Assembly: GCF_003992115.1 (NCBI RefSeq)
Contig: NZ_RQUX01000004.1
Coordinates: forward strand, 1 to 64,000
From: Veillonella ratti
GTDB lineage: Bacteria > Bacillota > Negativicutes > Veillonellales > Veillonellaceae
Length of the DNA stretch: 64,000 nucleotides
Reading direction: 5' to 3'
In this document: positions 50,821 through 60,120 of the stretch, piece by piece
How the letters are laid out: each line of letters begins with the position of its first letter
Numbering within the stretch: the first letter of the stretch is position 1
The notes under the pieces: generated by a model
Seen by the model: only the letters and a program-made list of their open reading frames with translations
What the model was told of the DNA's origin: nothing
Databases searched by the model: none
Made by a program: the position numbers and the translations under genes

Positions 50821-51849
50821 ATGAAAATTGCATTAGATGCTATGGGTGGTGATTTTGCACCGTTTGAAATTGTGCGTGGTGCAATTGATGCGGTTAAAGC
50901 CTTCCCTAATATTGAAGTAGTTTTGGTGGGTGACGAAGCACGAATTTATGAAGTATTAAAAGAATTCGGGCAGGAAAAAAATCCGCAACTCATTATTCAC
51001 CATGCCAGTGAAGTAATTGAAATGAATGAACATCCCGGCACAGCTGTGCGCAAGAAGAAAGACGCATCGGTCATTGTCGCTACGCGTTTAGTTAAACAAA
51101 AAGTATGCGATGCGGTCATTGCGCCGGGCAGTACCGGGGCAGCCGTAGCGGCAGCTTTGTTCGGCTTAGGACGTATCAAGGGGATTGACAGACCTATGAT
51201 TGCCACGCCGATTCCTACACCACAGGGTGTTACCGTTATGCTTGATTCGGGTGCTAACGCGAATTGCAAGCCAAAACATATGGTGCAGGGGGCTATTATG
51301 GGCTCCGAATATGCACGACTTATGTTTGGCCATGAAAACCCTACCGTCGGTTTGTTGAATATCGGCGAAGAATCTACTAAGGGTAATGAATTGTGTTTAA
51401 GCAGCTATCCGTTGTTGGAACAACTTAAAACCATTAACTTTAAAGGTAATGTGGAAGGTCGTGACATTCCTAAAGGCACGGTCGATGTTGTTGTATGTGA
51501 CGGTTTTACGGGCAATGTAGTTCTTAAGTTGGCGGAAGGCCTTGTAGGGGTCATGACGCAACTTGTTAAGGAAGGCATCAAGGATGGCGGTATATTAGCC
51601 AAACTGGGGGCATTCCTGATTTATCCGGTGTTCAAGAAGATTCGTAAACGCCTTGACCATACGGAAAACGGCGGCGCACCATTATTGGGCGTAAACGGCG
51701 TATTCATGATTTCGCATGGTAGTTCCAAGGCTAAAGAAATTTTGACAGCTATTAAAATTGCCGGCGATATAGTTGATCGTAAGATTATTGAAAACATTCA
51801 ACACAGTATAGAAGAAGAAGGAGCTATTAAATATGACGATGTGGACTAA
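50821..51849 (+). CDS. plsX: Phosphate acyltransferase PlsX
   Basis: The 342-residue enzyme converts acyl-ACP to acyl-phosphate for phosphatidic acid synthesis. MKIALDAMGGDFAPFEIV, the GSTGAAVAAALFGLGRIKGIDRPMI segment, LLNIGEESTKGN and NGVFMISHGSS are characteristic. It overlaps fabH by 17 bases. Confidence 0.97.
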   Translation: MKIALDAMGGDFAPFEIVRGAIDAVKAFPNIEVVLVGDEARIYEVLKEFGQEKNPQLIIHHASEVIEMNEHPGTAVRKKKDASVIVATRLVKQKVCDAVIAPGSTGAAVAAALFGLGRIKGIDRPMIATPIPTPQGVTVMLDSGANANCKPKHMVQGAIMGSEYARLMFGHENPTVGLLNIGEESTKGNELCLSSYPLLEQLKTINFKGNVEGRDIPKGTVDVVVCDGFTGNVVLKLAEGLVGVMTQLVKEGIKDGGILAKLGAFLIYPVFKKIRKRLDHTENGGAPLLGVNGVFMISHGSSKAKEILTAIKIAGDIVDRKIIENIQHSIEEEGAIKYDDVD

Positions 51850-52828
51850 ACCGGTAGGTATCATCGGTACCGGAAGTTTTGTACCGGATAATATCGTAAC
51901 CAACGCTGATTTGGAAAAAATCGTAGACACGAATGACCAATGGATTCGTGAACGCACCGGCATTGAAGAGCGCCGCGTTGCTCCGGAAGGTATGAATGCT
52001 TCCGATATGGCAACGGAAGCGGCTAAACGTGCCTTGGACGCAGCCGGCTTGAAGGCGGAAGATATTGATTGTATCATTTTAGCAACTTTAACCGGTGATA
52101 TGTCGGTTCCTTCCACGGCTTGTTTAGTACAAGCTAATTTAGGAGCTACCAATGCGGCCGCTTTTGATTTAGGCGCTGCTTGCTCCGGCTTTGTATATGG
52201 ATTGATTACGGCAGGCAGTTATGTGAATAATAACTTCTTCAAAAATGTGCTTGTAATCGGTGTAGAAGTTATGTCCCGCGTACTTAATTGGAAGGACCGC
52301 AGTACTTGCATCCTGTTCGGCGATGGCGCCGGCGCAGCAGTAGTGTCATCTGTACCTGAAGGTTATGGTATGTTGGGTATGGATATGGGTGCCAACGGTG
52401 CCAGCGGTATGGCAATTTGCATTCCATCCAGCGGTACAGCGATGGTGCCTAATGATAAACGTATCGAAGAAGGCTTGACCTATGTTCACATGGATGGCGC
52501 CGAAGTTTATAAATTCGCGGTTAAAATCATGGGACGCACCGTGCTTAATGCGTTAGAAAAAGCCGGTTTACAGTTAGAAGATTTAGATCGTTTCATTCCT
52601 CATCAAGCCAATACACGGATTATCGATTCCGCAGCACACCGGTTGAAAATGCCGGCAGAGAAAGTGTTTGTTAATTTGCCGAAATACGGCAATACATCGG
52701 CCGCTTCGGTAGCTATTGCTTTAGATGAAGCAGTGAGATCCGGCTTTGTTGAACGAGATCATACAGTCGCCTTTGCCGGCTTCGGAGCCGGATTAACTTG
52801 GGCCGGCTTGGTAATGAAATGGTACTAA
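51833..52828 (+). CDS. fabH: 3-oxoacyl-ACP synthase III
   Basis: The 331-residue condensing enzyme starts fatty-acid synthesis from acyl-CoA and malonyl-ACP. Active Cys117 is in GAACSGFVYGL, His is in FIPHQANTRI and Asn in KYGNTSAAS. GGERR-type CoA segment is represented by RERTGIEERRVA. AAGGAG lies ten bases upstream of the ATG in the end of plsX. Confidence 0.97.
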   Translation: MTMWTKPVGIIGTGSFVPDNIVTNADLEKIVDTNDQWIRERTGIEERRVAPEGMNASDMATEAAKRALDAAGLKAEDIDCIILATLTGDMSVPSTACLVQANLGATNAAAFDLGAACSGFVYGLITAGSYVNNNFFKNVLVIGVEVMSRVLNWKDRSTCILFGDGAGAAVVSSVPEGYGMLGMDMGANGASGMAICIPSSGTAMVPNDKRIEEGLTYVHMDGAEVYKFAVKIMGRTVLNALEKAGLQLEDLDRFIPHQANTRIIDSAAHRLKMPAEKVFVNLPKYGNTSAASVAIALDEAVRSGFVERDHTVAFAGFGAGLTWAGLVMKWY

Positions 52829-52842
52829 GGAGGACAACCATC

Positions 52843-53787
52843 ATGATTAAGACTGATATTTGCGATTTGTTAGGGATTGAGTATCCTATATTCCAAGGTG
52901 GTATGGCTTGGCTTGGTACCGCTGAACTTGCTGCGGCTGTGTCCGAAGGGGGCGGTCTCGGTATTATCGGTGCCGGACATATGCCACCGGACGTATTCCG
53001 TAATGAAATTCATAAATTAAAAGAACGTACCAATAAACCTTTCGGCTGTAACATCATGTTGATGTCGCCGTTTGTTAAAGAAGTTATGCAAGTTGTCTTG
53101 GAAGAACGCGTTCCGGTAATTACAACCGGTGCGGGTAATCCGAGTACATACGTGCCTGCATTAAAAGAAATCGGTACTAAAGTTATTCCGGTAGTTGCTT
53201 CCGTATTGCTTGCAAAACGCTTATTGCGCGGCGGTATTGATGCGGTTGTTGCGGAAGGTACCGAATCGGGCGGTCACGTTGGGGAAATCACAACTATGTG
53301 TTTAATTCCTCAGATTGCCGATGCTGTAAATGTACCGGTTATCGCTGCCGGTGGTATTGCTGACGGTCGCGGTGCGGCTGCGGCCTTCGCTTTAGGCGCC
53401 AGTGCGGTACAGATGGGCACACGCTTCGTATTATCCGAAGAATGTATTGCTCACGCTAACTACAAAGAAGCCGTATTAAAAGCGAAAGACCGTTCCACCG
53501 TTATGACAGGTCTTACGACAGGTCATCCGGTTCGTATTTTAGAAAACTTATTATCCCATCAGTACCAGGAATTGGAATTCAGCGGTGCTCCTAAAGAAGA
53601 ATTAGAAGCTTTGGGTGCCGGTGCACTTCGTAAAGCGGCTATTGAAGGGGATGTTAAAAACGGTTCCGTTATGATTGGGCAGATTTCCGGTATGTTACAG
53701 GATGTAAAACCTTGTGCTCAAATCATTCGCGATATTATGGCCGAAACCGAAACCGTAATCGGCGGCTTACAAAAGATCATTAAATAA
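52843..53787 (+). CDS. fabK: Enoyl-ACP reductase II FabK
   Basis: About 314 residues, FMN-dependent. DICDLLGIEYPIFQGGMAWLG, ITTGAGNPSTYVPAL, EGTESGGHVGEITT (catalytic His) and AAGGIADGRGAAAAFALGASAVQMGTRF are FabK features. The position inside the fab operon supports the enoyl-ACP reductase role. ATG 52843 follows AAGGAGG. No fabI or fabL is visible in the window. Confidence 0.93.
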   Translation: MIKTDICDLLGIEYPIFQGGMAWLGTAELAAAVSEGGGLGIIGAGHMPPDVFRNEIHKLKERTNKPFGCNIMLMSPFVKEVMQVVLEERVPVITTGAGNPSTYVPALKEIGTKVIPVVASVLLAKRLLRGGIDAVVAEGTESGGHVGEITTMCLIPQIADAVNVPVIAAGGIADGRGAAAAFALGASAVQMGTRFVLSEECIAHANYKEAVLKAKDRSTVMTGLTTGHPVRILENLLSHQYQELEFSGAPKEELEALGAGALRKAAIEGDVKNGSVMIGQISGMLQDVKPCAQIIRDIMAETETVIGGLQKIIK

Positions 53788-53804
53788 TACAGGAGGCGTT
53801 ACTA

Positions 53805-54746
53805 GTGAAAACAGCATTTGTATTTCCTGGCCAAGGTTCTCAAAAAGTAGGTATGCTTCAAGATTTATATAATGCCTATGACATTGTAAAACAGCGTTTT
53901 GCTGAAGCTGATGAAGCATTGGGTTACTCCATTACGAAGCTTTGCTTTGAAGGTCCTGATACAGAATTGGTTAAAACGGCTAACACACAGCCGGCTATTT
54001 TGACAGCCAGCGTTGCTTGTTATGAAGTATTGAAAGAAAAGGGCTTTACTCCTGATATCGTAGGTGGTCACAGCTTGGGCGAATACAGCGCTTTAGTGGC
54101 AGCCGGCGTACTTGATTTTAAAGATGCTGTTTACCTCGTTCATAAACGCGGTGAGTTCATGCAGGATGCTGTTCCATTGGGCGAAGGTGCCATGGCGGCT
54201 ATCTTGGCTTTGCCTCGTGAAGAAGTAGTGGCGATTTGTGAAAAAATCGACAAAGAAGTCGGTTCCGTTCAGGCAGTAAACTTCAACTGCCCGGGTCAAA
54301 TCGTAATTGCCGGTGCTACGGCTGCCGTAGAAAAAGCTGCTGAAGAAATGAAAGCAGCCGGTGCGAAACGTGCCGTTATGTTACCGGTAAGTGCTCCGTT
54401 TCACAGTCGTTTGATGGAACCGGCTGCGGCCCGTTTGAAAGACGAATTGGACAAAGTAACCGTTAACGACGCCAAGATTCCTGTAGTAGTTAACGTAACC
54501 GGTGAAATTTTGACCGATGCGAACGCTATTAAAGAATCCCTCGTTATCCAGGCGGCTCATCCTGTTCTTTGGGAAGATTGCGTAGCTACCATGATTAATT
54601 ATGGCGTAGGCAACTTCGTAGAAGTAGGTCCGGGCAAAGTTTTGACCGGCTTTACTAAAAAAATTAACAAAGAAATGCAATTGGCTAATGTAGAAGATGT
54701 AGATTCCTTAGGGAAAACTATTGAATTTTTAGAAGGGGTTCGATAA
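53805..54746 (+). CDS. fabD: Malonyl-CoA:ACP transacylase
   Basis: The 313-residue enzyme loads malonate onto ACP. FVFPGQGSQKVGM at the start, GHSLGEYSALVAAG with nucleophile Ser90, and PVSAPFHSRLM with the catalytic His are seen. The start is GTG at 53805 after CAGGAGG. Confidence 0.97.
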   Translation: MKTAFVFPGQGSQKVGMLQDLYNAYDIVKQRFAEADEALGYSITKLCFEGPDTELVKTANTQPAILTASVACYEVLKEKGFTPDIVGGHSLGEYSALVAAGVLDFKDAVYLVHKRGEFMQDAVPLGEGAMAAILALPREEVVAICEKIDKEVGSVQAVNFNCPGQIVIAGATAAVEKAAEEMKAAGAKRAVMLPVSAPFHSRLMEPAAARLKDELDKVTVNDAKIPVVVNVTGEILTDANAIKESLVIQAAHPVLWEDCVATMINYGVGNFVEVGPGKVLTGFTKKINKEMQLANVEDVDSLGKTIEFLEGVR

Positions 54747-54747
54747 A

Positions 54748-55491
54748 ATGCAGTTAACAGATAAAGTTGCTTTAGTTACCGGTGCCTCTCGCGGTATTGG
54801 CCGTGCCATTGCTTTGTTAATGGCTAAACAGGGTGCCGACGTAGTGGTGAATTACAGCGGCAGCGAAGGGGCTGCGCAAGAAACTGTAGATGCTATTTTG
54901 GCTATGGGCCGCAAGGCTATCAAAATTAAAGCCAATGTAGGCAATGCCGAAGAAGTAGCGGCTATGGTTGACGAAGCGCACACAACTTTCGGTCGTATCG
55001 ATATTTTAGTAAATAACGCCGGCATTACCCGCGACGGTTTGCTCATGCGTATGAAAGACAGCGATTGGGATGATGTTATCAACATCAACTTGAAAGGTGT
55101 TTATCTGATGACCAAAGCGGTTTCCAAAATTATGATGAAACAGCGCAGCGGTAAAATTGTTAATATGACATCGGTTGTAGGTGTGACCGGTAATGCAGGC
55201 CAGGCCAACTACAGTGCCTCTAAAGCCGGCGTAATCGGTTTTACTAAAACTTGTGCTAAAGAATTGGCATCTCGCGGTATTACCGTGAATGCGATTGCAC
55301 CGGGTTTTATTCACACCGACATGACGGATGTTTTACCTGATAAAGTGAAAGACGCCATGGTTCACACGATTCCGTTGGGCCGTATGGCAGAGCCGGATGA
55401 AGTAGCGGCTGTAGCTGCTTTCCTAGCCAGCGATATGTCGAGTTATATTACGGGTCAAGTCATTAATGTTGACGGCGGCATGGTAATGTAG
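54748..55491 (+). CDS. fabG: 3-oxoacyl-ACP reductase
   Basis: The 247-residue short-chain dehydrogenase has NADPH motif VTGASRGIGRAIA, catalytic Ser in NMTSVVGVTG and the YSASK pair. It reduces 3-ketoacyl-ACP. It starts one base after the fabD stop. Confidence 0.96.
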   Translation: MQLTDKVALVTGASRGIGRAIALLMAKQGADVVVNYSGSEGAAQETVDAILAMGRKAIKIKANVGNAEEVAAMVDEAHTTFGRIDILVNNAGITRDGLLMRMKDSDWDDVININLKGVYLMTKAVSKIMMKQRSGKIVNMTSVVGVTGNAGQANYSASKAGVIGFTKTCAKELASRGITVNAIAPGFIHTDMTDVLPDKVKDAMVHTIPLGRMAEPDEVAAVAAFLASDMSSYITGQVINVDGGMVM

Positions 55492-55533
55492 CTAATATAT
55501 AGAGAGCAAACAATGAAAGGAGGTGAAATCACA

Positions 55534-55770
55534 ATGACCACGTTTGATAAAGTTAAAGCGATCGTTGTGGAACAGTTAGACGTTGACGAAGCTGAAGTTA
55601 AGATTGATTCTACATTCATTGACGACTTAGGAGCTGACTCCTTAGACATCGTTGAATTGATCATGGCTTTCGAAGAAGAATTCAATGTTGAAATTCCTGA
55701 TGATGTAGCTGAAAAAATTAAAACAGTGAAAGATACGGTAGAATACATCGATTCTATCAAAGAAGCGTAA
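55534..55770 (+). CDS. acpP: Acyl carrier protein
   Basis: A 78-residue acidic carrier with phosphopantetheine site [12 protein letters not shown] (Ser36). ATG 55534 follows AAAGGAGG. It is followed by a strong hairpin with a GCAA loop rather than a terminator. Confidence 0.97.
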   Translation: MTTFDKVKAIVVEQLDVDEAEVKIDSTFIDDLGADSLDIVELIMAFEEEFNVEIPDDVAEKIKTVKDTVEYIDSIKEA

Positions 55771-55788
55771 GACTTACTTGTGCACCGG

Positions 55789-55810
55789 TAGGAGGCGGCA
55801 ACGCCTCCTA
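55789..55810 (+). promoter_or_regulatory. GNRA-loop hairpin between acpP and the next gene
   Basis: TAGGAGGCG and CGCCTCCTA form a perfect 9-bp stem closed by GCAA; outer ACCG/CGGT can extend it. No T tract follows. Likely an mRNA-stability or partial-termination element. Confidence 0.6.
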
Positions 55811-55839
55811 GTCGGTATACGTAACAGGAGGAATTTATA

Positions 55840-56796
55840 GTGAAGCTCCCTGAACTTCGCATCGGAAATCTGGTGGCAAAGGTGCCAATCATTCAAGGCG
55901 GCATGGCAATCAGATTGTCTACGGCTCGTCTTGCAGCAGCTGTAGCTAATGAAGGTGGCATCGGTCTAATTGCGGCCTCCGGTATGCCATTTGATGAATT
56001 ACGTTATGAAATTAAATTAGCTCGAAAATTATCACCTACGGGTATTATTGGTATAAATGCAATGGTAGCAGCTTCCGAGTTTGCTGGCCTAGTGCGAACG
56101 GCTATTGAAGAAGGTATTGACCTCGTTGTAGCCGGTGCAGGTTTTTCTCGTGATATGTTTGGTATGGGGAAAGAATCGGGTACTCCCATTGTTCCGATTG
56201 TGTCCTCCGGGAAATTGGCTCGTATTTCCGAAGGCTTGGGTGCGGCCGCTGTCATCGTTGAAGGCAGTGAAGCCGGCGGTCATTTAGGTACAAATCGCTC
56301 ATCGCGTGAGATTGTACCGGAGGTGTTGAAGGCCGTTAAAAATATCCCGGTAATAGGAGCAGGTGGCGTTCTCGACGGGAAAGACATTGTCGAAATGATG
56401 AAATTAGGAGCAAACGGCGTACAAATGGGTAGTCGTTTTGCAGCTAGTGAAGAATGCAATGCATCGGATGAGCTTAAAAAAATGTACTTACGTGCTAAAG
56501 CGCCTGAAGATGTTGTATTGATAGAGAGTCCGGTAGGATTGCCGGGGCAGGCGATTCGTAACAAATTCGCTGCTTCTGTATTGGACGGTACTGTACCGCC
56601 ACCAACTGAATGTGACCGTTGCTTAAAGCATTGTTCTCACAAATTTTGCTTGATTAAAGCCTTAGAACGGGCGCAGCAAGGTGATGTGGAAACCGGTTTG
56701 GTATTCTCCGGCAATAATATGCGCAAAGTAGATGAGATTTTGCCGGTTAAGGAGATTTTCCGTCGCTTGTTAGCGGAAGTATCTCAGATTGATTAA
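55840..56796 (+). CDS. FabK/nitronate monooxygenase family flavoprotein with Cys-rich C-terminus
   Basis: The 318-residue FMN TIM-barrel protein has VPIIQGGMAIRLSTARLAAAVANEGGIG, VVAGAGFSRD, EGSEAGGHLG (His) and VIGAGGVLDGKDIVEMMKLGANGVQMGSRF. After the barrel a Cys cluster, CDRCLKHCSHKFC (about residues 265-277), could hold an Fe-S cluster or zinc. It is encoded in the fab operon between acpP and fabF; substrate unknown. The start is GTG 55840 after CAGGAGG. Confidence 0.85.
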   Translation: MKLPELRIGNLVAKVPIIQGGMAIRLSTARLAAAVANEGGIGLIAASGMPFDELRYEIKLARKLSPTGIIGINAMVAASEFAGLVRTAIEEGIDLVVAGAGFSRDMFGMGKESGTPIVPIVSSGKLARISEGLGAAAVIVEGSEAGGHLGTNRSSREIVPEVLKAVKNIPVIGAGGVLDGKDIVEMMKLGANGVQMGSRFAASEECNASDELKKMYLRAKAPEDVVLIESPVGLPGQAIRNKFAASVLDGTVPPPTECDRCLKHCSHKFCLIKALERAQQGDVETGLVFSGNNMRKVDEILPVKEIFRRLLAEVSQID

Positions 56797-56834
56797 TGTA
56801 TTTCAATGCATAGTTTACATGTGAGGTGAAATAA

Positions 56835-58079
56835 TTGGAAAAACGTGTTGTTATTACCGGTTTAGGGGCTGTAACGCCTGTAGGTATCGGTAAAGATGCT
56901 TTTTATGAAGCTTTATTGGCGGGTAAATCCGGGATTGGCCCGATTACTCATTTTGATGCTTCTGAATATGCTACCCGCATTGCCGGTGAAGTTAAGGATT
57001 TTGATATTACGCAGTATGGTGTAGAGAAGAAAGAGTCCCGTCGTATGGACCGCTCCTCTCAATTTGCAATCGCCGCAGCAGTTCTTGCTTTACGCGATTC
57101 TGATCTCGATTTGGATAAAGAAGATCGCGACCGTTGCGGTACTGTAGTTGGTACCGGTATCGGTGGGATTGACTCCATCCACGATGTTTATGTTACATTA
57201 TTCCAGAAAGGACCTAATCGTGTAAGTCCTTTTGCAGTACCTATGATGATTGCTAACATGGTATCCGGCCGTGTGTCCATCGAACTCGGTCTTCGTGGTC
57301 CGGCTATTACGGATATTACAGCTTGTGCATCCGGTACAAATTCCATTGGTGATGCATTCCGCATCGTAGCTCGCGGTGACGCAGACATTATGTTTGCCGG
57401 CGGTACTGAAGCAGCTGTATCTCCAGCAGCAGTGGCCGGTTTCGCAGCTATGAAAGCTATGTCTACCCGCAATGATGAACCTGAAAAAGCATCCCGTCCA
57501 TTTGATGCCGATCGTGATGGTTTCGTTATGGGTGAAGGCGCCGGTATCGTTGTGCTTGAAGAATTAGAACATGCTAAAGCGCGTGGTGCTCATATCTACG
57601 CTGAAGTAATCGGTTACGGCAGCAATGGTGATGCTTACCACATTACAGCTCCGGCTCCGGGCGGTTTACAAGCTCGTAAATGTATGGAATTGGCCATTAA
57701 AGATGCAGGCATCGATCCTAGTGAAATTAACTACATCAATGCTCATGGTACTTCCACAGGTCTTAATGACAAAAACGAAACTATGGCTATTAAGGAATTG
57801 TTCGGTGACCATGCTAAATCCTTAGCAGTTAACTCGACTAAATCCATGACAGGCCATTTATTGGGCGCAGCCGGTGCTATTGAAGCCATCGTTATGGCTA
57901 TGGCGATTGAAACCGGTAAAATTCACCCAACCATCAATTTGACAAATCCGGATCCTGAACTCGATTTGGATTATGTTAAAGAAGGGGCTCGTGAATTGAA
58001 AGTAAATTGCGCATTATCCAATTCCTTCGGTTTTGGCGGTCATAATGCAACATTACTCGTTCGTCGTTACGAGGACTAA
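56835..58079 (+). CDS. fabF: 3-oxoacyl-ACP synthase II
   Basis: The 414-residue condensing enzyme has ITDITACASGTNSIGDAFR with the nucleophile Cys, NAHGTSTGLNDKNE (His) and NSTKSMTGHLLGAAG (His). The start is TTG at 56835, preceded by GAGGTG, giving MEKRVVITGLGAVTPVG. It elongates acyl-ACP. Confidence 0.96.
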   Translation: MEKRVVITGLGAVTPVGIGKDAFYEALLAGKSGIGPITHFDASEYATRIAGEVKDFDITQYGVEKKESRRMDRSSQFAIAAAVLALRDSDLDLDKEDRDRCGTVVGTGIGGIDSIHDVYVTLFQKGPNRVSPFAVPMMIANMVSGRVSIELGLRGPAITDITACASGTNSIGDAFRIVARGDADIMFAGGTEAAVSPAAVAGFAAMKAMSTRNDEPEKASRPFDADRDGFVMGEGAGIVVLEELEHAKARGAHIYAEVIGYGSNGDAYHITAPAPGGLQARKCMELAIKDAGIDPSEINYINAHGTSTGLNDKNETMAIKELFGDHAKSLAVNSTKSMTGHLLGAAGAIEAIVMAMAIETGKIHPTINLTNPDPELDLDYVKEGARELKVNCALSNSFGFGGHNATLLVRRYED

Positions 58080-58841
58080 TTGAAGGGCCGTAAGACTCAT
58101 AAGACAATCTCGCACCAAGCTCGCGAAGCAGCGCTTCGAGAGCTTGTGGCGCGTTTGCGTATCCCTTTGACAGATATAAATTTGCTCGACAGAGCGTTTA
58201 CGCATACGTCTTATGCAAATGAAAATAGAGCAGCTCGCGTTAAGCACAACGAACGTCTGGAATTTCTGGGCGATGCCGTTTTAGACTTAATCATCGGCGA
58301 GTATCTGTTTAAAACATATCCTCAAATGACTGAGGGTGAACTGACAAAAATAAAGGCAGCTACTGTTTGCGAAACCTCGTTGGCTACTTGTAGTTCCAAA
58401 TTACATTTTGGTAATTATTTATTGCTTGGGCGAGGCGAAGCGACTTCGGGCGGCCGGGAACGGGCGTCAATTTTGGCGGACACCTTTGAAGCCGTTATCG
58501 GTGCTTTATATGTAAATACTTCCTATGAAGTAACGGCACAGTTCGTATTGAGTCATTTGCAAGGATATTTGGAAAAAGCGAAAGACGGTAAGCTCGGCAA
58601 GGATTATAAGACCATGTTGCAAGAATATGTGCAGCAGGAAGGCGAGAAACAAATCGTCTATACCTTGCTCAGTGAATCGGGACCCGACCATGATAAGATT
58701 TTCTGCATGGAAGTGCGGATTGAAGGCAAGGCCTATGGTTCCGGTACCGGTAAAAGTAAAAAAGAAGCTGAACAAAATGCGGCTCAAGTTACACTTGATT
58801 ACTTAATCGGCAAAAATGCTTGTCGATTGACGCAGGATTAA
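58080..58841 (+). CDS. rnc: Ribonuclease III
   Basis: The 253-residue enzyme has signature NERLEFLGDAVLDLII, catalytic ADTFEAVIGALY and a C-terminal double-stranded-RNA-binding domain (DYKTMLQEYVQQEG ... SKKEAEQNAAQ). The start is TTG right after the fabF stop, with GAGG in the fabF end. It processes rRNA and regulatory RNA. Terminator at 58861-58886. Confidence 0.95.
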   Translation: MKGRKTHKTISHQAREAALRELVARLRIPLTDINLLDRAFTHTSYANENRAARVKHNERLEFLGDAVLDLIIGEYLFKTYPQMTEGELTKIKAATVCETSLATCSSKLHFGNYLLLGRGEATSGGRERASILADTFEAVIGALYVNTSYEVTAQFVLSHLQGYLEKAKDGKLGKDYKTMLQEYVQQEGEKQIVYTLLSESGPDHDKIFCMEVRIEGKAYGSGTGKSKKEAEQNAAQVTLDYLIGKNACRLTQD

Positions 58842-58860
58842 TTCAGGTATATGGTAAATA

Positions 58861-58886
58861 GAGGAGCGGCTAATCCGCTCCTTTTT
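58861..58886 (+). terminator. Terminator after rnc
   Basis: GGAGCGG pairs with CCGCTCC, followed by TTTTT. Confidence 0.9.
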
Positions 58887-58893
58887 CATATTC

Positions 58894-58902
58894 TGATATA
58901 AT
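58894..58902 (+). promoter_or_regulatory. Extended -10 promoter before the radical SAM gene
   Basis: TGATATAAT gives an extended -10 about 43 bases before the start codon; the -35 is unclear. Confidence 0.5.
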
Positions 58903-58944
58903 GTATAGTGGTAGAAATTTTTAACAAAAATGAGGTAGGTAAAA

Positions 58945-60060
58945 ATGAACCAACACAAAAATAACAGCATAGCTAAAGATAAGCCTCACGGTTTGATTCC
59001 TTTTTACATACCCCATGCAGGCTGTCCGCAGCAATGTGTATTTTGTAATCAGCATCGCATTGCCGCCGGAGGAGCAAGAGCTTCACAGGTTGATGTGAAA
59101 GCTACCATAGACGAATATATCGGCAACGAGCGGCATGAAAAATATTGGGAAGTGGCCTTCTATGGCGGTAGTTTTTCCGCATTGCCGGAAGACTTACAAC
59201 GCTCTTTGTTGGAACCGGCCTATGAGGCCTTGCAAAACGGGGAGATTGATGCCATACGCTGTTCTACCCGGCCTGATGCGCTCGGTGAGACGGAGATAGC
59301 GCTATTAAAAGCCTATGGTGTGGCCACCGTTGAGATTGGTGTGCAGTCCATGGACGACACTATTTTAACGAGAGCTAAACGAGGTCATTCGTCGGCAGAG
59401 GTTGTGGGAGCCGTTCAGCGCTTGCAAGAACATGGTTTTACCGTTGGTATTCAGCTATTACCGGGGTTACCCGGTGAAAACTGGCATACGTTAGTGAATA
59501 CGGCGGTAGCCGTGGCTGAGTTGATGCCTGATTTTGTGCGCATTTATCCGGTTCTCGTCATTGAAGATACGGAGCTGGCTGATGATGTGAGAGCCGGTCG
59601 CTACACGCCGCTAACGGTGGCGGAAGCGGTAACGTATAGTGCCTTTTTAAAAGAGTATTTTGAAGAGCGTCATATTACGGTGATTCGCACGGGGCTGCAG
59701 AGTACGCCGGAATTGGATGCCGGTATCGGTTTAGTAGGTGGTCCTTACGAACCGGCCATGGGGGAACTGGTGACGAATTATCAATGGTTACAGCGATTTT
59801 TAAAAATCTTACAGGCCCATAGCGCGGCGGGCCTACCAATGCATTCGGTGACAGTCCTGTATCCGCGTCAACTTACATCAAAAGTGCGCGGCGAAAAGCA
59901 ACGGAATATGAAATATTTGGCAGAATGCTATGCAGATTGCACTTGGCAATGGTATGAACAGGGCTCTAAAAAAGCGAAAGCTATGTTCGAAATAAAAACA
60001 AACAAATTTTCGGACAATGTTCTACTTTTTATCGATAATTTTAGGTATAATGTGATATAA
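58945..60060 (+). CDS. Radical SAM protein, Elp3-like
   Basis: A 371-residue protein with cluster motif CPQQCVFC near residue 27 (Cx3Cx2C), the glycine motif YGGSFSALP, VEIGVQSMDDTIL and GIQLLPGLPGE. The layout resembles Elp3-like radical SAM proteins that lie next to rnc-smc in Firmicutes, but it lacks an acetyltransferase domain. A tRNA or other modification role is possible and unproven. GAGGTAGG precedes the ATG. smc follows 60 bases later. Confidence 0.85.
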   Translation: MNQHKNNSIAKDKPHGLIPFYIPHAGCPQQCVFCNQHRIAAGGARASQVDVKATIDEYIGNERHEKYWEVAFYGGSFSALPEDLQRSLLEPAYEALQNGEIDAIRCSTRPDALGETEIALLKAYGVATVEIGVQSMDDTILTRAKRGHSSAEVVGAVQRLQEHGFTVGIQLLPGLPGENWHTLVNTAVAVAELMPDFVRIYPVLVIEDTELADDVRAGRYTPLTVAEAVTYSAFLKEYFEERHITVIRTGLQSTPELDAGIGLVGGPYEPAMGELVTNYQWLQRFLKILQAHSAAGLPMHSVTVLYPRQLTSKVRGEKQRNMKYLAECYADCTWQWYEQGSKKAKAMFEIKTNKFSDNVLLFIDNFRYNVI

Positions 60061-60120
60061 TAAAAGGTACGTTATTAGATATATTAAAAGTGACTTAAGA
60101 CACACGGAAAGGTGGTTTGC

